Assembly (NCBI RefSeq): GCF_001705235.1
Contig: NZ_MCGV01000001.1
Span: 2,728,001 to 2,792,000, forward strand
Reading direction: 5' to 3'
DNA: 64,000 nt
Source: Clostridium pasteurianum
GTDB lineage: Bacteria; Bacillota; Clostridia; Clostridiales; Clostridiaceae
Shown here in pieces: positions 1 through 7,885 of this stretch. A program made the position numbers and the translations under genes. A model generated the notes under the pieces. The model was not told the origin of the DNA and made no database searches. It saw nothing but the letters and a program-made list of their open reading frames with translations. Position 1 is the stretch's first letter. The number at the start of each line of letters is the position of its first letter.

Positions 1-107
1 CTTGCTATTTTTACGCTGCTGCCGGATTTACAAAAGCCCTTTTCGTTTTCTAATCTATTTATACTGCATTGTCTTGGACAGAGCTTGCAGTTTTCAAGCG
101 GATTCAT
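1..107 (-). CDS. Radical SAM protein, PflX-like, N-terminal fragment
   Basis: The gene runs off the left edge; only the first 35 codons are in the window, starting at ATG 107. They read MNPLENCKLCPRQCSINRLE and then a GFCKSG motif. The CxLCPRxC...GxC arrangement is typical of the N-terminus of the PflX/COG1313 family, relatives of pyruvate formate-lyase activating enzyme. The radical SAM cysteines would lie outside the window. An AAGGA lies about 13 bases upstream of ATG; an in-frame GTG four codons earlier is too close to it. It follows the YkvI-like gene by 16 bases on the same strand, so the two are probably cotranscribed. The family call rests on a short stretch. Confidence 0.6.
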   Translation of the reverse strand, partial: MNPLENCKLCPRQCSINRLENEKGFCKSGSSVKIA

Positions 108-123
108 TTTTTTAAGCACTTCC

Positions 124-1161
124 TTATCTATTTTTTATATAGAAACAAATACATTGTACCATAAATATTATACTTATGAATCCGAAGGCTGGATATAGAA
201 ATGTTATTAAATTTTTAAAGCCTATTTGAGATACGGGAATAACTATTATTGACATCAAAATTGTTGACTTAATATAAGAAAGATTAAATGTGCTTTCAAG
301 GGCTTTTCCTATACTGTATATGTCTGAAACCTCAGTTGAGAGCATTTCACACCATATTATTAGAAGCAGGGCAAATTGTATTGATTTGCTTAAACTGCTT
401 GCCACGTAAAGCAAAGGTATTTCATATTTAAATATAAATGGGATATTTGAAATAAGTAAAAAATTTATCATAGCAGAAATAACTGTTAGTACGATTGAAC
501 CTATAAATACACCTAAAAATAAATTTTTAAAGCTTATGTTGTTTTCAGAACTTAAGGGTACAAGAACTCCTGAGCAGCATAATATGTTAAAACCTCCATA
601 CAATATACTTGATAATATATAGGAGCCTTTTTTTATGGGAACAGGGTTGTACAAAAAATTTCTTGGGAGCATCAGATAAAGTGTAAATGTAGTTACTATA
701 GTTAAAATAAGCATGGGAACTATAACTGAATTTATTTTTATTAACCCATCGGTGTTTTTGAGAGTTATTATTAAGGATACTAAAAGTGTAAACATAATTC
801 CAAGCCATTTGGGAATATTAAAGTACTGATTAAAAAGAGCCCCACTTCCAGCTAAAATAATTGAACAGCTGCTTATCATAAAAAAGCTAGTCATAATATT
901 TATTATTTTTCCTAAAACTCCAGGGCTTGTTAGGGAGATTATATCTTTATAAGAATGAAGATTAAACTTCATACTCAGTTTTATTATTATAAATCCAATT
1001 GTTATGTATATTATGGCGCAAAATATTAAACCTAAAAAACTCTTGTAACCATAAGATGAAAAAAACTGAAATATTTCCTGACCGGAGGCTAAACCAGCGC
1101 CAACTACTGTACCTATAAAAATCCCCGCAACGGTAGAGATAATTTTAAAATTTTTTTTCAT
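124..1161 (-). CDS. YkvI-like integral membrane protein, probable amino-acid/solute permease
   Basis: A 345-residue very hydrophobic protein with about ten membrane helices. It opens with a glycine-rich first helix (GIFIGTVVGAGLASGQEI, residues about 14-31) that resembles the unwound first helix of LeuT/APC-fold transporters. That pattern and the length match B. subtilis YkvI (COG3949), whose substrate is not known to me. I place the start at the ATG at 1161 because AGGAGG sits 8 bases before it; an ATG 18 bases further upstream has no ribosome site. It lies upstream of the partial PflX-like gene and diverges from the lipoprotein gene at 1303. Confidence 0.75.
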   Translation of the reverse strand: MKKNFKIISTVAGIFIGTVVGAGLASGQEIFQFFSSYGYKSFLGLIFCAIIYITIGFIIIKLSMKFNLHSYKDIISLTSPGVLGKIINIMTSFFMISSCSIILAGSGALFNQYFNIPKWLGIMFTLLVSLIITLKNTDGLIKINSVIVPMLILTIVTTFTLYLMLPRNFLYNPVPIKKGSYILSSILYGGFNILCCSGVLVPLSSENNISFKNLFLGVFIGSIVLTVISAMINFLLISNIPFIFKYEIPLLYVASSLSKSIQFALLLIIWCEMLSTEVSDIYSIGKALESTFNLSYIKSTILMSIIVIPVSQIGFKNLITFLYPAFGFISIIFMVQCICFYIKNR

Positions 1162-1302
1162 AAAATCCTCCTTACACATTTATGTACTGTTTTATATATA
1201 ATTAAAATTTTTTTATTATAGTACATTTTTATAAAAATAGTGATTATGTTTATGAATTTTGAGCAAACTATAATTACAAATGATATATTGGGGGAATTAC
1301 TC

Positions 1303-2382
1303 ATGAAAAAATTCTTCAGCTATATTTGTGTTTTTTTGCTTGTATTTACTATGGTGGGATGCAAGAAAAATAAAAAATTACAAAATATAAATGAGTTTAA
1401 AATTAATAGTGCAATTAAAACGGTTGAAGCATATATGAATAGCTATATGAGTAACGATACTTCAGCTATGAATCGTATGTATAGCAAAGGTCTTAAAAAG
1501 AAGGCTCAAAGTGTAAATACGCATTATCTTAAGGTGTCATCCTATAAGGTAATAAATACTCGAGAAATGGGAACTACAGCAGATATAGAAGTAAATGTTG
1601 TAAGTGCTGATGAACATTCACCCTATACCAGTGTAGATGATTATACTTTTAAGATTAAAAAGGATAAGGGAAAGTATGTTATAGATAAAATAGACAGCAG
1701 TTTGGATAAAGAAGTATTTCAATATAAAAGAAATTTAATGGTAAAGATTAAAGATGAAGCTAAGAGCAATATACTTATCAATTTGAGAGGTATACCGGAG
1801 TATGCTTTTTCTAAGAAAGATGATTTAAAAGTAGATAAGCTAAGAGTTTCTAAAGATACCTTTAGTTATTTAACCTTATCAAATTTTGGTGATACGGTCA
1901 TTATTTCTACAGCAGGTCCTAATCCATTTGTTGGTATATGTCAAATAACAGATCTTGAAGAGCAGGAAAGTGGCGGTCAAAACGGTTCTCAAAATCAAAG
2001 TGATCAAAGTTTAGAGGATGAAAGTCAGCCTTTTAAGGTAGCAGCAAAATCTCTTAGCCCTGTAGATGTATATAAAGATTCTCAAATAGTTAATATGATA
2101 TTTTCAAAGTCTGATGATATGGTTGCTGTTCAGTATAATCAAAATGCAACTATGCATATACAGGTGTATGATGCAGGCGCAGGTAAAGTTTTATCAAAAA
2201 GCATTGATAAAAAATTCCCACAAGATAAATTTGACTTAAAGCTTGTGAGGTTTGACGATAAGTATTTGATATTTGAAAGCGCGGCAAAGGATAATTATAA
2301 AGATGATGCTGAGGTTAAAAAGAATGTTGGAAAATGGGAATGGAATTTAAAGAGTTATAAAATAACTAAATATAAAGATTGA
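1303..2382 (+). CDS. Putative lipoprotein of unknown function
   Basis: The protein has 359 residues. It starts MKKFFSYICVFLLVFTMVGC, a short basic n-region, hydrophobic core and lipobox (TMVGC), so it should be lipidated on Cys20 and held on the outer face of the membrane. Residues about 35-150 look like a small alpha+beta NTF2-like or DUF-type domain. A Gln/Ser/Asn/Glu-rich linker around residues 225-250 separates it from a C-terminal beta-rich domain. The start at 1303 is preferred over an ATG at 1240: it follows GGGGAA and gives a proper signal peptide. I do not recognise the family. It is followed by a perfect palindrome and the marR gene. Confidence 0.65.
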   Translation: MKKFFSYICVFLLVFTMVGCKKNKKLQNINEFKINSAIKTVEAYMNSYMSNDTSAMNRMYSKGLKKKAQSVNTHYLKVSSYKVINTREMGTTADIEVNVVSADEHSPYTSVDDYTFKIKKDKGKYVIDKIDSSLDKEVFQYKRNLMVKIKDEAKSNILINLRGIPEYAFSKKDDLKVDKLRVSKDTFSYLTLSNFGDTVIISTAGPNPFVGICQITDLEEQESGGQNGSQNQSDQSLEDESQPFKVAAKSLSPVDVYKDSQIVNMIFSKSDDMVAVQYNQNATMHIQVYDAGAGKVLSKSIDKKFPQDKFDLKLVRFDDKYLIFESAAKDNYKDDAEVKKNVGKWEWNLKSYKITKYKD

Positions 2383-2401
2383 CAATTTAGATTAGAAGAG
2401 T

Positions 2402-2444
2402 AAAATAAATCGTGTGGCGATTATATCGTTGCACGATTTATTTT
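2402..2444 (+). promoter_or_regulatory. Perfect palindrome before marR (operator and/or terminator)
   Basis: A 13-base arm (AAAATAAATCGTG, 2402-2414) is repeated exactly inverted at 2432-2444. The interior contains a second nested repeat (CGAT..ATCG). It ends in five Ts and sits just 5 bases before the AGGAGG-like ribosome site of marR. It could terminate the lipoprotein transcript, or be the operator of the MarR dimer, which typically autoregulates. The palindrome is directly visible; the role is inferred. Confidence 0.6.
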
Positions 2445-2455
2445 TGGAGGATAAT

Positions 2456-2920
2456 ATGAGTAGAGAAGATAAGATAAAAAATATAATAAAATGCAGAGAT
2501 AAAATAAATTCACTTATACATGAAAAATATCATAGTTTGACCAAAAAATATGACTTGAGCCTTGAGCAATTTCATCTTCTCATAGAATTAGATGAGCTTA
2601 TGCTTGATGTAGAAGATAGTAAGGCGGCACCTACTGTAGGGGAGATAGCAAAAAATATTAACAATTCACAGAACACAGTATCAGAAAGGATAACAAGACT
2701 TGAAAATAAAGGTCTTGTAGAACGAAAAAGAGACAAGCAGGATAGAAGAATAAGCAGGGTGTATTTAACTGATAAGGGAAGAGAACTTATTGAAGAGATG
2801 GATAAAGAAGCAAATAGCAAATTTTTATTTGATTCATTGGGATGCATGGAGGACAAAGATATTGATAATTTACTAAATTGCTTAAATATCTTGATAAAAC
2901 AAATGAATAAGATAAATTAA
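2456..2920 (+). CDS. MarR-family transcriptional regulator
   Basis: The protein has 154 residues. The winged helix-turn-helix is clear: a recognition region (PTVGEIAKNINNSQNTVSER, about residues 62-81), then the wing typical of MarR (GLVERKRDKQDRRISRVYLT). Flanking helices form the dimer interface. I start it at ATG 2456, 6 bases after TGGAGG; the longer reading from 2414 would run through the palindrome. The ligand is unknown. The O-methyltransferase and radical SAM genes follow within 32 and 19 bases, so it may control that run, possibly through the palindrome just upstream. Confidence 0.85.
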   Translation: MSREDKIKNIIKCRDKINSLIHEKYHSLTKKYDLSLEQFHLLIELDELMLDVEDSKAAPTVGEIAKNINNSQNTVSERITRLENKGLVERKRDKQDRRISRVYLTDKGRELIEEMDKEANSKFLFDSLGCMEDKDIDNLLNCLNILIKQMNKIN

Positions 2921-2951
2921 AAAATAATTTTAGAAAAGAGGAAAATTAAAA

Positions 2952-3581
2952 ATGGATTTTGATAAAGCTAACTTGTACATTGAGGATTTATATAAGAATC
3001 AGGATAAAATAACTAAAGAAGAATTTATAAGTAAAACTAAACTCAAGAAATTTATACCAGTTATAGATGACGATACTGCTAGATTTTTAAAATTAATAAT
3101 CACGGCTTTAAGGCCTAAGCGAATACTTGAAATAGGAACAAGTATAGGATATTCAACTACATCTATGGCTGAAATGGTAAATGAGTACGGTGGAAAGATA
3201 ACTACTATAGAGTATGATGAAAAAGTTGCTGAGCAGGCTAAGCTAAATTTTAAAAATGCAGGTGTTTCTCAGTGCATAGAATTAAAATTTGGAGATGCTT
3301 TAAAAATAATTCCAGAGCTTCATGAAGAGTACGACTTGATATTTCAGGATGTAGATAAAAGATTATATCCCGTACTTTTTGAAAGTTGTGTTAGAATTTT
3401 AAAAAAAGGTGGAATTCTAATAGCTGATGATGCATTATTTCCGGTACTTGATTTAGACGAAAAATGGAAAAATTTAACAGAACCTATGAAAGAGTTTAAT
3501 AAATTAGTAGCTGATAGCGATGAGGTTTACAGTACTTTATTGCCCATAGGTGATGGAATAATAGCAGCTGTTAAAAAATAA
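2952..3581 (+). CDS. SAM-dependent O-methyltransferase (YrrM/caffeoyl-CoA type)
   Basis: The protein has 209 residues, full length for the small class I O-methyltransferase family that includes B. subtilis YrrM (TrmR). The SAM-binding motif I is ILEIGTSIGYSTTSMAE (about residues 52-68). An acidic residue for the ribose hydroxyls (TTIEYDE) follows, then the metal/substrate loop LIFQDVDKRLYPVLFE. In Bacillus a relative methylates tRNA wobble hydroxyuridine; that may be its role here, but sequence alone does not prove the substrate. It lies between marR and a radical SAM gene on the same strand. Confidence 0.8.
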   Translation: MDFDKANLYIEDLYKNQDKITKEEFISKTKLKKFIPVIDDDTARFLKLIITALRPKRILEIGTSIGYSTTSMAEMVNEYGGKITTIEYDEKVAEQAKLNFKNAGVSQCIELKFGDALKIIPELHEEYDLIFQDVDKRLYPVLFESCVRILKKGGILIADDALFPVLDLDEKWKNLTEPMKEFNKLVADSDEVYSTLLPIGDGIIAAVKK

Positions 3582-3600
3582 TACTAGGAGATGTATAAAT

Positions 3601-4560
3601 TTGGGTGATACTCAGAGTGAAAATATGAGAAAAAAGTGGGGTGATAAGCCTTACTATAGTTTAAATTGTTTTTTAAGAGAGAAGTTTAATGAAAAAGTAT
3701 TTAAAATATCATTGGATGCAGGATTTTCATGCCCCAATAGAGATGGAACCATAAGTAGAGGGGGCTGCGTTTTTTGCAGCGAGAGAGGTTCTGGAGATTT
3801 TGCAGGGGATAGAAGATTTTCAATACCAGTGCAGTTTGAAGAGATAAAAGCTATGATGAAGAAAAAGTGGAAAAGTGGAAAATACATAGCGTACTTTCAG
3901 GCATACACAAATACCTATGCACCCATAGATGTACTTAGAGAAAAGTATAATGAGGCAATAAATGAAGAGGGAGTAGTAGGGCTTGCTATTGCAACTAGAC
4001 CTGATTGTTTAGATGATAATGTTTTGGATTTAATAGAGGAATTTAGCAAGAAGATTTATGTTTGGGTGGAGCTTGGGCTTCAAACTTCTAATGATAAAAT
4101 TGCAAAACTTATAAATAGAGGGTACAGTATTGAGGTTTTTAATAATGCTGTAGAAAATCTCAGAAAGAGAAATATAGATGTAGTGGTTCATACTATATTC
4201 GGACTTCCAGGAGAAACAGGGGAGGATATGCTTTCAACTATAGATTATGTTGGTCATAAGGATGTTCAGGGGATAAAGATACATTTACTGCATTTATTAG
4301 AGGACACTCCTTTGGTGGATTTTTATAATAGGGGTCAACTTAAATTTATGACTAAAGATGAGTATGTTAAAATAGTATGCAAAGCAATAACCATGCTTCC
4401 ACAAAATATTGTAATACATAGGCTTACAGGAGATGCCCCTAGAAATCTCTTAATAGGACCAAAGTGGAGCCTTAAGAAATGGGAAATTCTTAATTCTATA
4501 GATAATACCATGAGGACCAATAATTTATATCAGGGTTTGGATTTTCGCACAAAGATTTAG
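3601..4560 (+). CDS. Radical SAM protein, YtqA/TIGR01212 family
   Basis: The protein has 319 residues and a probable TTG start at 3601, 11 bases after AGGAG. Near the N-terminus it has SLDAGFSCPNRDG followed by GGCVFCSERG. This spaced Cys...CxxC cluster holds the SAM-binding [4Fe-4S] centre in this family. Further motifs are ELGLQTSNDKIAKLINRGYS and HTIFGLPGETGEDM, the usual radical SAM barrel strands. The B. subtilis homologue is YtqA. Function of the family is not established to my knowledge; proximity to a tRNA-type methyltransferase gene hints at RNA modification, which is inference. Confidence 0.8.
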   Translation: MGDTQSENMRKKWGDKPYYSLNCFLREKFNEKVFKISLDAGFSCPNRDGTISRGGCVFCSERGSGDFAGDRRFSIPVQFEEIKAMMKKKWKSGKYIAYFQAYTNTYAPIDVLREKYNEAINEEGVVGLAIATRPDCLDDNVLDLIEEFSKKIYVWVELGLQTSNDKIAKLINRGYSIEVFNNAVENLRKRNIDVVVHTIFGLPGETGEDMLSTIDYVGHKDVQGIKIHLLHLLEDTPLVDFYNRGQLKFMTKDEYVKIVCKAITMLPQNIVIHRLTGDAPRNLLIGPKWSLKKWEILNSIDNTMRTNNLYQGLDFRTKI

Positions 4561-4646
4561 ATTAAAATTTGGTGGCTTTATGAATAGATAAACATTTTCC
4601 TATGTCTTAAAATATAAATATAATTTAAAAGCGGGAGGAATTAGTT

Positions 4647-5756
4647 ATGGCAAATTTATCGTTAAGACATATTTATAAAATTTATGAGGGAAATGTTGAA
4701 GCAGTTAAGGATTTTAATCTTGAAATTGAAGATAAAGAATTTATTGTATTTGTAGGTCCTTCAGGTTGTGGTAAGTCTACTACTCTTAGGATGATAGCAG
4801 GACTTGAAGAAATAACAAAAGGTGAATTACGTATAGGAGGACAAGTGGTTAATGATGTTTCTCCTAAGGATAGGGACATAGCTATGGTTTTCCAGAACTA
4901 TGCATTATATCCTCATATGACTGTTTATGATAATATGGCATTTGGACTTAAACTTAGAAAAACACCAAAGGAGGTTATAGATAAGAAGGTTAAAGAGGCT
5001 GCTAGAATTCTAGATATAGAGCATTTGTTAGATAGAAAACCAAAAGCTTTATCAGGTGGTCAAAGGCAGAGAGTTGCCATGGGAAGGGCTATAGTAAGAG
5101 AACCAAAGGTGTTTTTAATGGATGAGCCTTTATCAAATTTGGATGCAAAGCTTAGAGTTCAAATGAGAACTGAAATATCTAAGCTTCATAAAAGATTACA
5201 GAATACATTTATATATGTTACACATGATCAGACTGAAGCAATGACTTTAGGAACAAGAATAGTCGTTATGAAAGATGGAGTAATTAACCAGGTTGATACT
5301 CCTCAAAATATATATGAGAAGCCAGTTAATATGTTTGTTGCAGGATTTATAGGAAGTCCTCAAATGAATTTCGTAGATTCAAAGGTAAGTGAGGAAAATG
5401 GAACTATTATGCTGTCAATTGAAGACGATAAGATTCCTGCCACAAAGGAACTTGGTAAAGTTCTAAAAGATGGTGGATATATTGGAAAGAATGTCGTTAT
5501 GGGAATAAGACCTGAAAACATGGATGAAGATCCTGAATTCCTTGAAAAGCATAATGATGCAGTGATTGATGCTAAAGTAGAGGTTACTGAGTTAATGGGT
5601 GCTGAGACATACATTTATTTAACTAAAGGTAAATCTAATTTTACTGTAAGAGTCGCAGGCTCTTCTATGTCAAAGGCTGGAGATAAAATTAAAGTTGGAA
5701 TAAATACAAACAAAATACACGTATTTGATAAGGAAACGGAGAAAACTATATTTTAA
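4647..5756 (+). CDS. msmK: ABC transporter ATPase, MsmK/UgpC type
   Basis: The protein has 369 residues, the normal length for carbohydrate-uptake ATPases of the MalK/MsmX class. Walker A is GPSGCGKST (about residues 37-45), the Q-loop FQNYALYPHM, the signature LSGGQRQRVAMGRA, Walker B VFLMDEPLSNLDA and the switch histidine THDQTEAMTL. A C-terminal TOBE/OB region (about residues 235-369) follows. No permease or binding protein lies nearby. This is typical of stand-alone shared ATPases that energise several sugar importers. A CdaR/PucR-type regulator gene follows. Confidence 0.88.
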   Translation: MANLSLRHIYKIYEGNVEAVKDFNLEIEDKEFIVFVGPSGCGKSTTLRMIAGLEEITKGELRIGGQVVNDVSPKDRDIAMVFQNYALYPHMTVYDNMAFGLKLRKTPKEVIDKKVKEAARILDIEHLLDRKPKALSGGQRQRVAMGRAIVREPKVFLMDEPLSNLDAKLRVQMRTEISKLHKRLQNTFIYVTHDQTEAMTLGTRIVVMKDGVINQVDTPQNIYEKPVNMFVAGFIGSPQMNFVDSKVSEENGTIMLSIEDDKIPATKELGKVLKDGGYIGKNVVMGIRPENMDEDPEFLEKHNDAVIDAKVEVTELMGAETYIYLTKGKSNFTVRVAGSSMSKAGDKIKVGINTNKIHVFDKETEKTIF

Positions 5757-5812
5757 AAGCATTGATAGAAATTTATATTATTAAGGGAATCTGAAAAATA
5801 GGAGAGATATAT

Positions 5813-6751
5813 GTGGATGATTTGAAGATATTTTTGCAGGAAATCCAAAAGAATTCTGGCATACAATTTAAAATTTCATCTAAGAATGGAAAAGAAATAT
5901 ATGCAAGTGCTTCATACTCAGAAGATTGCAGTAATGTATATCGCCCTCTGACTTTAGGAAAAGAAAAATTTCTATTAAAAATAGATAAGAAGTATGAAGT
6001 ATGCAGTAAGCTTCTTATCTATTCTATTGAAAATAAGTATAATGAAATGCGTTCTATGAGATACAAAGAACTTGTAGATATTTTAGATGGAAAAAGTATT
6101 AATATAAATAAGGAACTTAATGGTATCTTATCTAGTAGTTCTGCGATTTTTATTGTAAATTTGAATTCTGATGTGTACGATGGTTTGAACATAATAAATC
6201 AGATGTATAATGAAAATAAAATTATAAGTTTTATTTATAAATCTGAGATTATAATCGTTGGTGATTTTGAAGATGTCTATGAACATGCTGTAAGTATAAG
6301 AGAGGCAATGATATCAAATCTATTTTGTAAATGTATTGTTAGTTTTGTTGAAATCGCAAAGGGAAAGCTTAATTTAAAGGATGATTATGAAAAAGCGAGG
6401 GAAAGTTTAATCTTTAAGAAAATATTTTCTCTCAAAGATGAGGTGATTGATTACAATAAGCTTTTCTTTGAAAAAATAGTATATTATATAGAAACGAACC
6501 TGAAGCGAGAAATACTTCATAAGTTTAAAGAAAAATTTGATAGTTTTGATTCGGAAATGCTTAACACTATAGAGGAATTTGTTAATAATGGACTCAATAT
6601 TAGTAGTACGGCTAAAAAATTATATATTCATAGAAATACTCTCATATATAGGATTGATAAGATAAAAAAGGAAACTGGATTTGATATAAAAAATTTTAAG
6701 GAAGCAGCCGTGTTTATAATAGCCTTTTTGATTTGGAAAGAGTATAAATAA
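5813..6751 (+). CDS. PucR/CdaR-type transcriptional regulator
   Basis: The protein has 312 residues with a GTG start at 5813, 8 bases after AGGAGA. The last ~60 residues form the PucR C-terminal helix-turn-helix: TIEEFVNNGLNISSTAKKL, then YIHRNTLIYRIDKIKKETG. The 'HRNT..YR' core is diagnostic of HTH_30. The N-terminal half has no metabolite-binding domain I can name; the middle resembles the GGDEF-like CdaR region. It sits 56 bases behind the sugar ATPase gene and may sense carbohydrate status. Ends before a terminator at 6801. Confidence 0.75.
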   Translation: MDDLKIFLQEIQKNSGIQFKISSKNGKEIYASASYSEDCSNVYRPLTLGKEKFLLKIDKKYEVCSKLLIYSIENKYNEMRSMRYKELVDILDGKSININKELNGILSSSSAIFIVNLNSDVYDGLNIINQMYNENKIISFIYKSEIIIVGDFEDVYEHAVSIREAMISNLFCKCIVSFVEIAKGKLNLKDDYEKARESLIFKKIFSLKDEVIDYNKLFFEKIVYYIETNLKREILHKFKEKFDSFDSEMLNTIEEFVNNGLNISSTAKKLYIHRNTLIYRIDKIKKETGFDIKNFKEAAVFIIAFLIWKEYK

Positions 6752-6800
6752 GGAATTTCACAGGGCGAAATTTAATAGTTGATTTGAAAATTATAGTAAG

Positions 6801-6848
6801 AATGGTTTTACATAAGAGTTAATTTTTGTGTGAAACCATTTTCATTTT
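6801..6848 (+). terminator. Rho-independent terminator after the PucR-type gene
   Basis: Arms AATGGTTTTACA and TGTGAAACCATT pair over 12 positions with one G-U pair, followed by a T-rich tail (TTCATTTTT). Confidence 0.75.
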
Positions 6849-6927
6849 TAAAATTTCATTAAAAAAATACATGAAATCCTAAAAAAACGCTGTAAAAGAA
6901 CAAAAAAACATTGTAAAATATAATTAG

Positions 6928-6954
6928 TCGTCATTAATTATACTATTATGACGA
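6928..6954. promoter_or_regulatory. Inverted repeat flanking a -10-like box, upstream of the zinc-ribbon genes
   Basis: TCGTCAT (6928-6934) and ATGACGA (6948-6954) form a perfect 7-base inverted repeat around a spacer containing TATACT. It lies about 45 bases before the ATG at 7001. Its position suits an operator over a promoter, but no regulator is identified. Confidence 0.4.
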
Positions 6955-7000
6955 ACATGCAATAATTCATTAATTACAAAAAAGTTTAAGGGGGAAGAAA

Positions 7001-7855
7001 ATGAAATACTGTTACAAATGTGGTTCACAAATGGAAGATGATGATTTGTTCTGCGGAAATTGCGGGGCAAAGCAATACGAAAATGAAAAAACTGAGACAG
7101 CACCAGTAAAATATGAGAATACAGATTTACAAAATGTATTTAAATGTTTACCTAATATGTTATTAAAACCTGTATCAGCTGGTGAAGAGTTTATCTCCAA
7201 AAATTCAAAAAATAGCACAATAATCATGACAATAATTTTATGTCTATTTTCCGGAATATTGGGCGTATGGAGAGTACAACAATTTGTTTCAAGCATTCAA
7301 AATTTGGTTACTAGTTTTGTTAGTACGATTAACTCGCTAGCAAATATTATGGGGTCACGAGGAAGTAATGTACAAAATAGCGATATTATAGAATATTATT
7401 CTAAGATAAGGCAATATTTAAAGGTTCCTTATGGGGCTATTTTTGTACAGAATGTAGCCGTTCTTATAGTTACCATTATAATTATGTTTATTATTTTATA
7501 TTTAGGCATAAGTATTGTAGATAAAAATAAGGTTAATACTTTAAAAATTTATAATACCGTAATAATATCTGTAATACCATTTTTTTATTTTAAAATATTA
7601 GCTATAATAGTTTCTTATGCTTCCAATTATGCAGGTTTTGTTATTGAATTAGTAGGACTTATAATTTGTATTGGAACGTTTGTTTTACTTGTAAGAAATG
7701 TATTTAGTATAGATAATAATAAAATTTTGTTTATTGCAGCGGCTTCAGTTTTATTCGTTTTAATATTAGGAAGTCTATGTGTGGGACAATTTATACAATC
7801 AGACATAAGAAATATAATGCAGTCATTTATGCAGAGCTCAAATTTGAATTTATAA
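7001..7855 (+). CDS. Zinc-ribbon membrane protein, Yip1-like
   Basis: The protein has 284 residues. It opens with a zinc ribbon (CYKCGSQMEDDDLFCGNCG; two CxxC pairs, residues about 4-22). A short charged linker follows, then about five hydrophobic helices between residues 73 and 270, in the arrangement of Yip1/YIP1-domain proteins. The ribosome site is AAGGGGGAAG. The next gene, 30 bases downstream, also begins with a zinc ribbon, so the two probably act together at the membrane. Function is unknown; similar ribbon-plus-membrane pairs occur widely in clostridia. Confidence 0.65.
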   Translation: MKYCYKCGSQMEDDDLFCGNCGAKQYENEKTETAPVKYENTDLQNVFKCLPNMLLKPVSAGEEFISKNSKNSTIIMTIILCLFSGILGVWRVQQFVSSIQNLVTSFVSTINSLANIMGSRGSNVQNSDIIEYYSKIRQYLKVPYGAIFVQNVAVLIVTIIIMFIILYLGISIVDKNKVNTLKIYNTVIISVIPFFYFKILAIIVSYASNYAGFVIELVGLIICIGTFVLLVRNVFSIDNNKILFIAAASVLFVLILGSLCVGQFIQSDIRNIMQSFMQSSNLNL

Positions 7856-7885
7856 TTAAATTATTTAAGAAAGGCGCGGTTAAAC

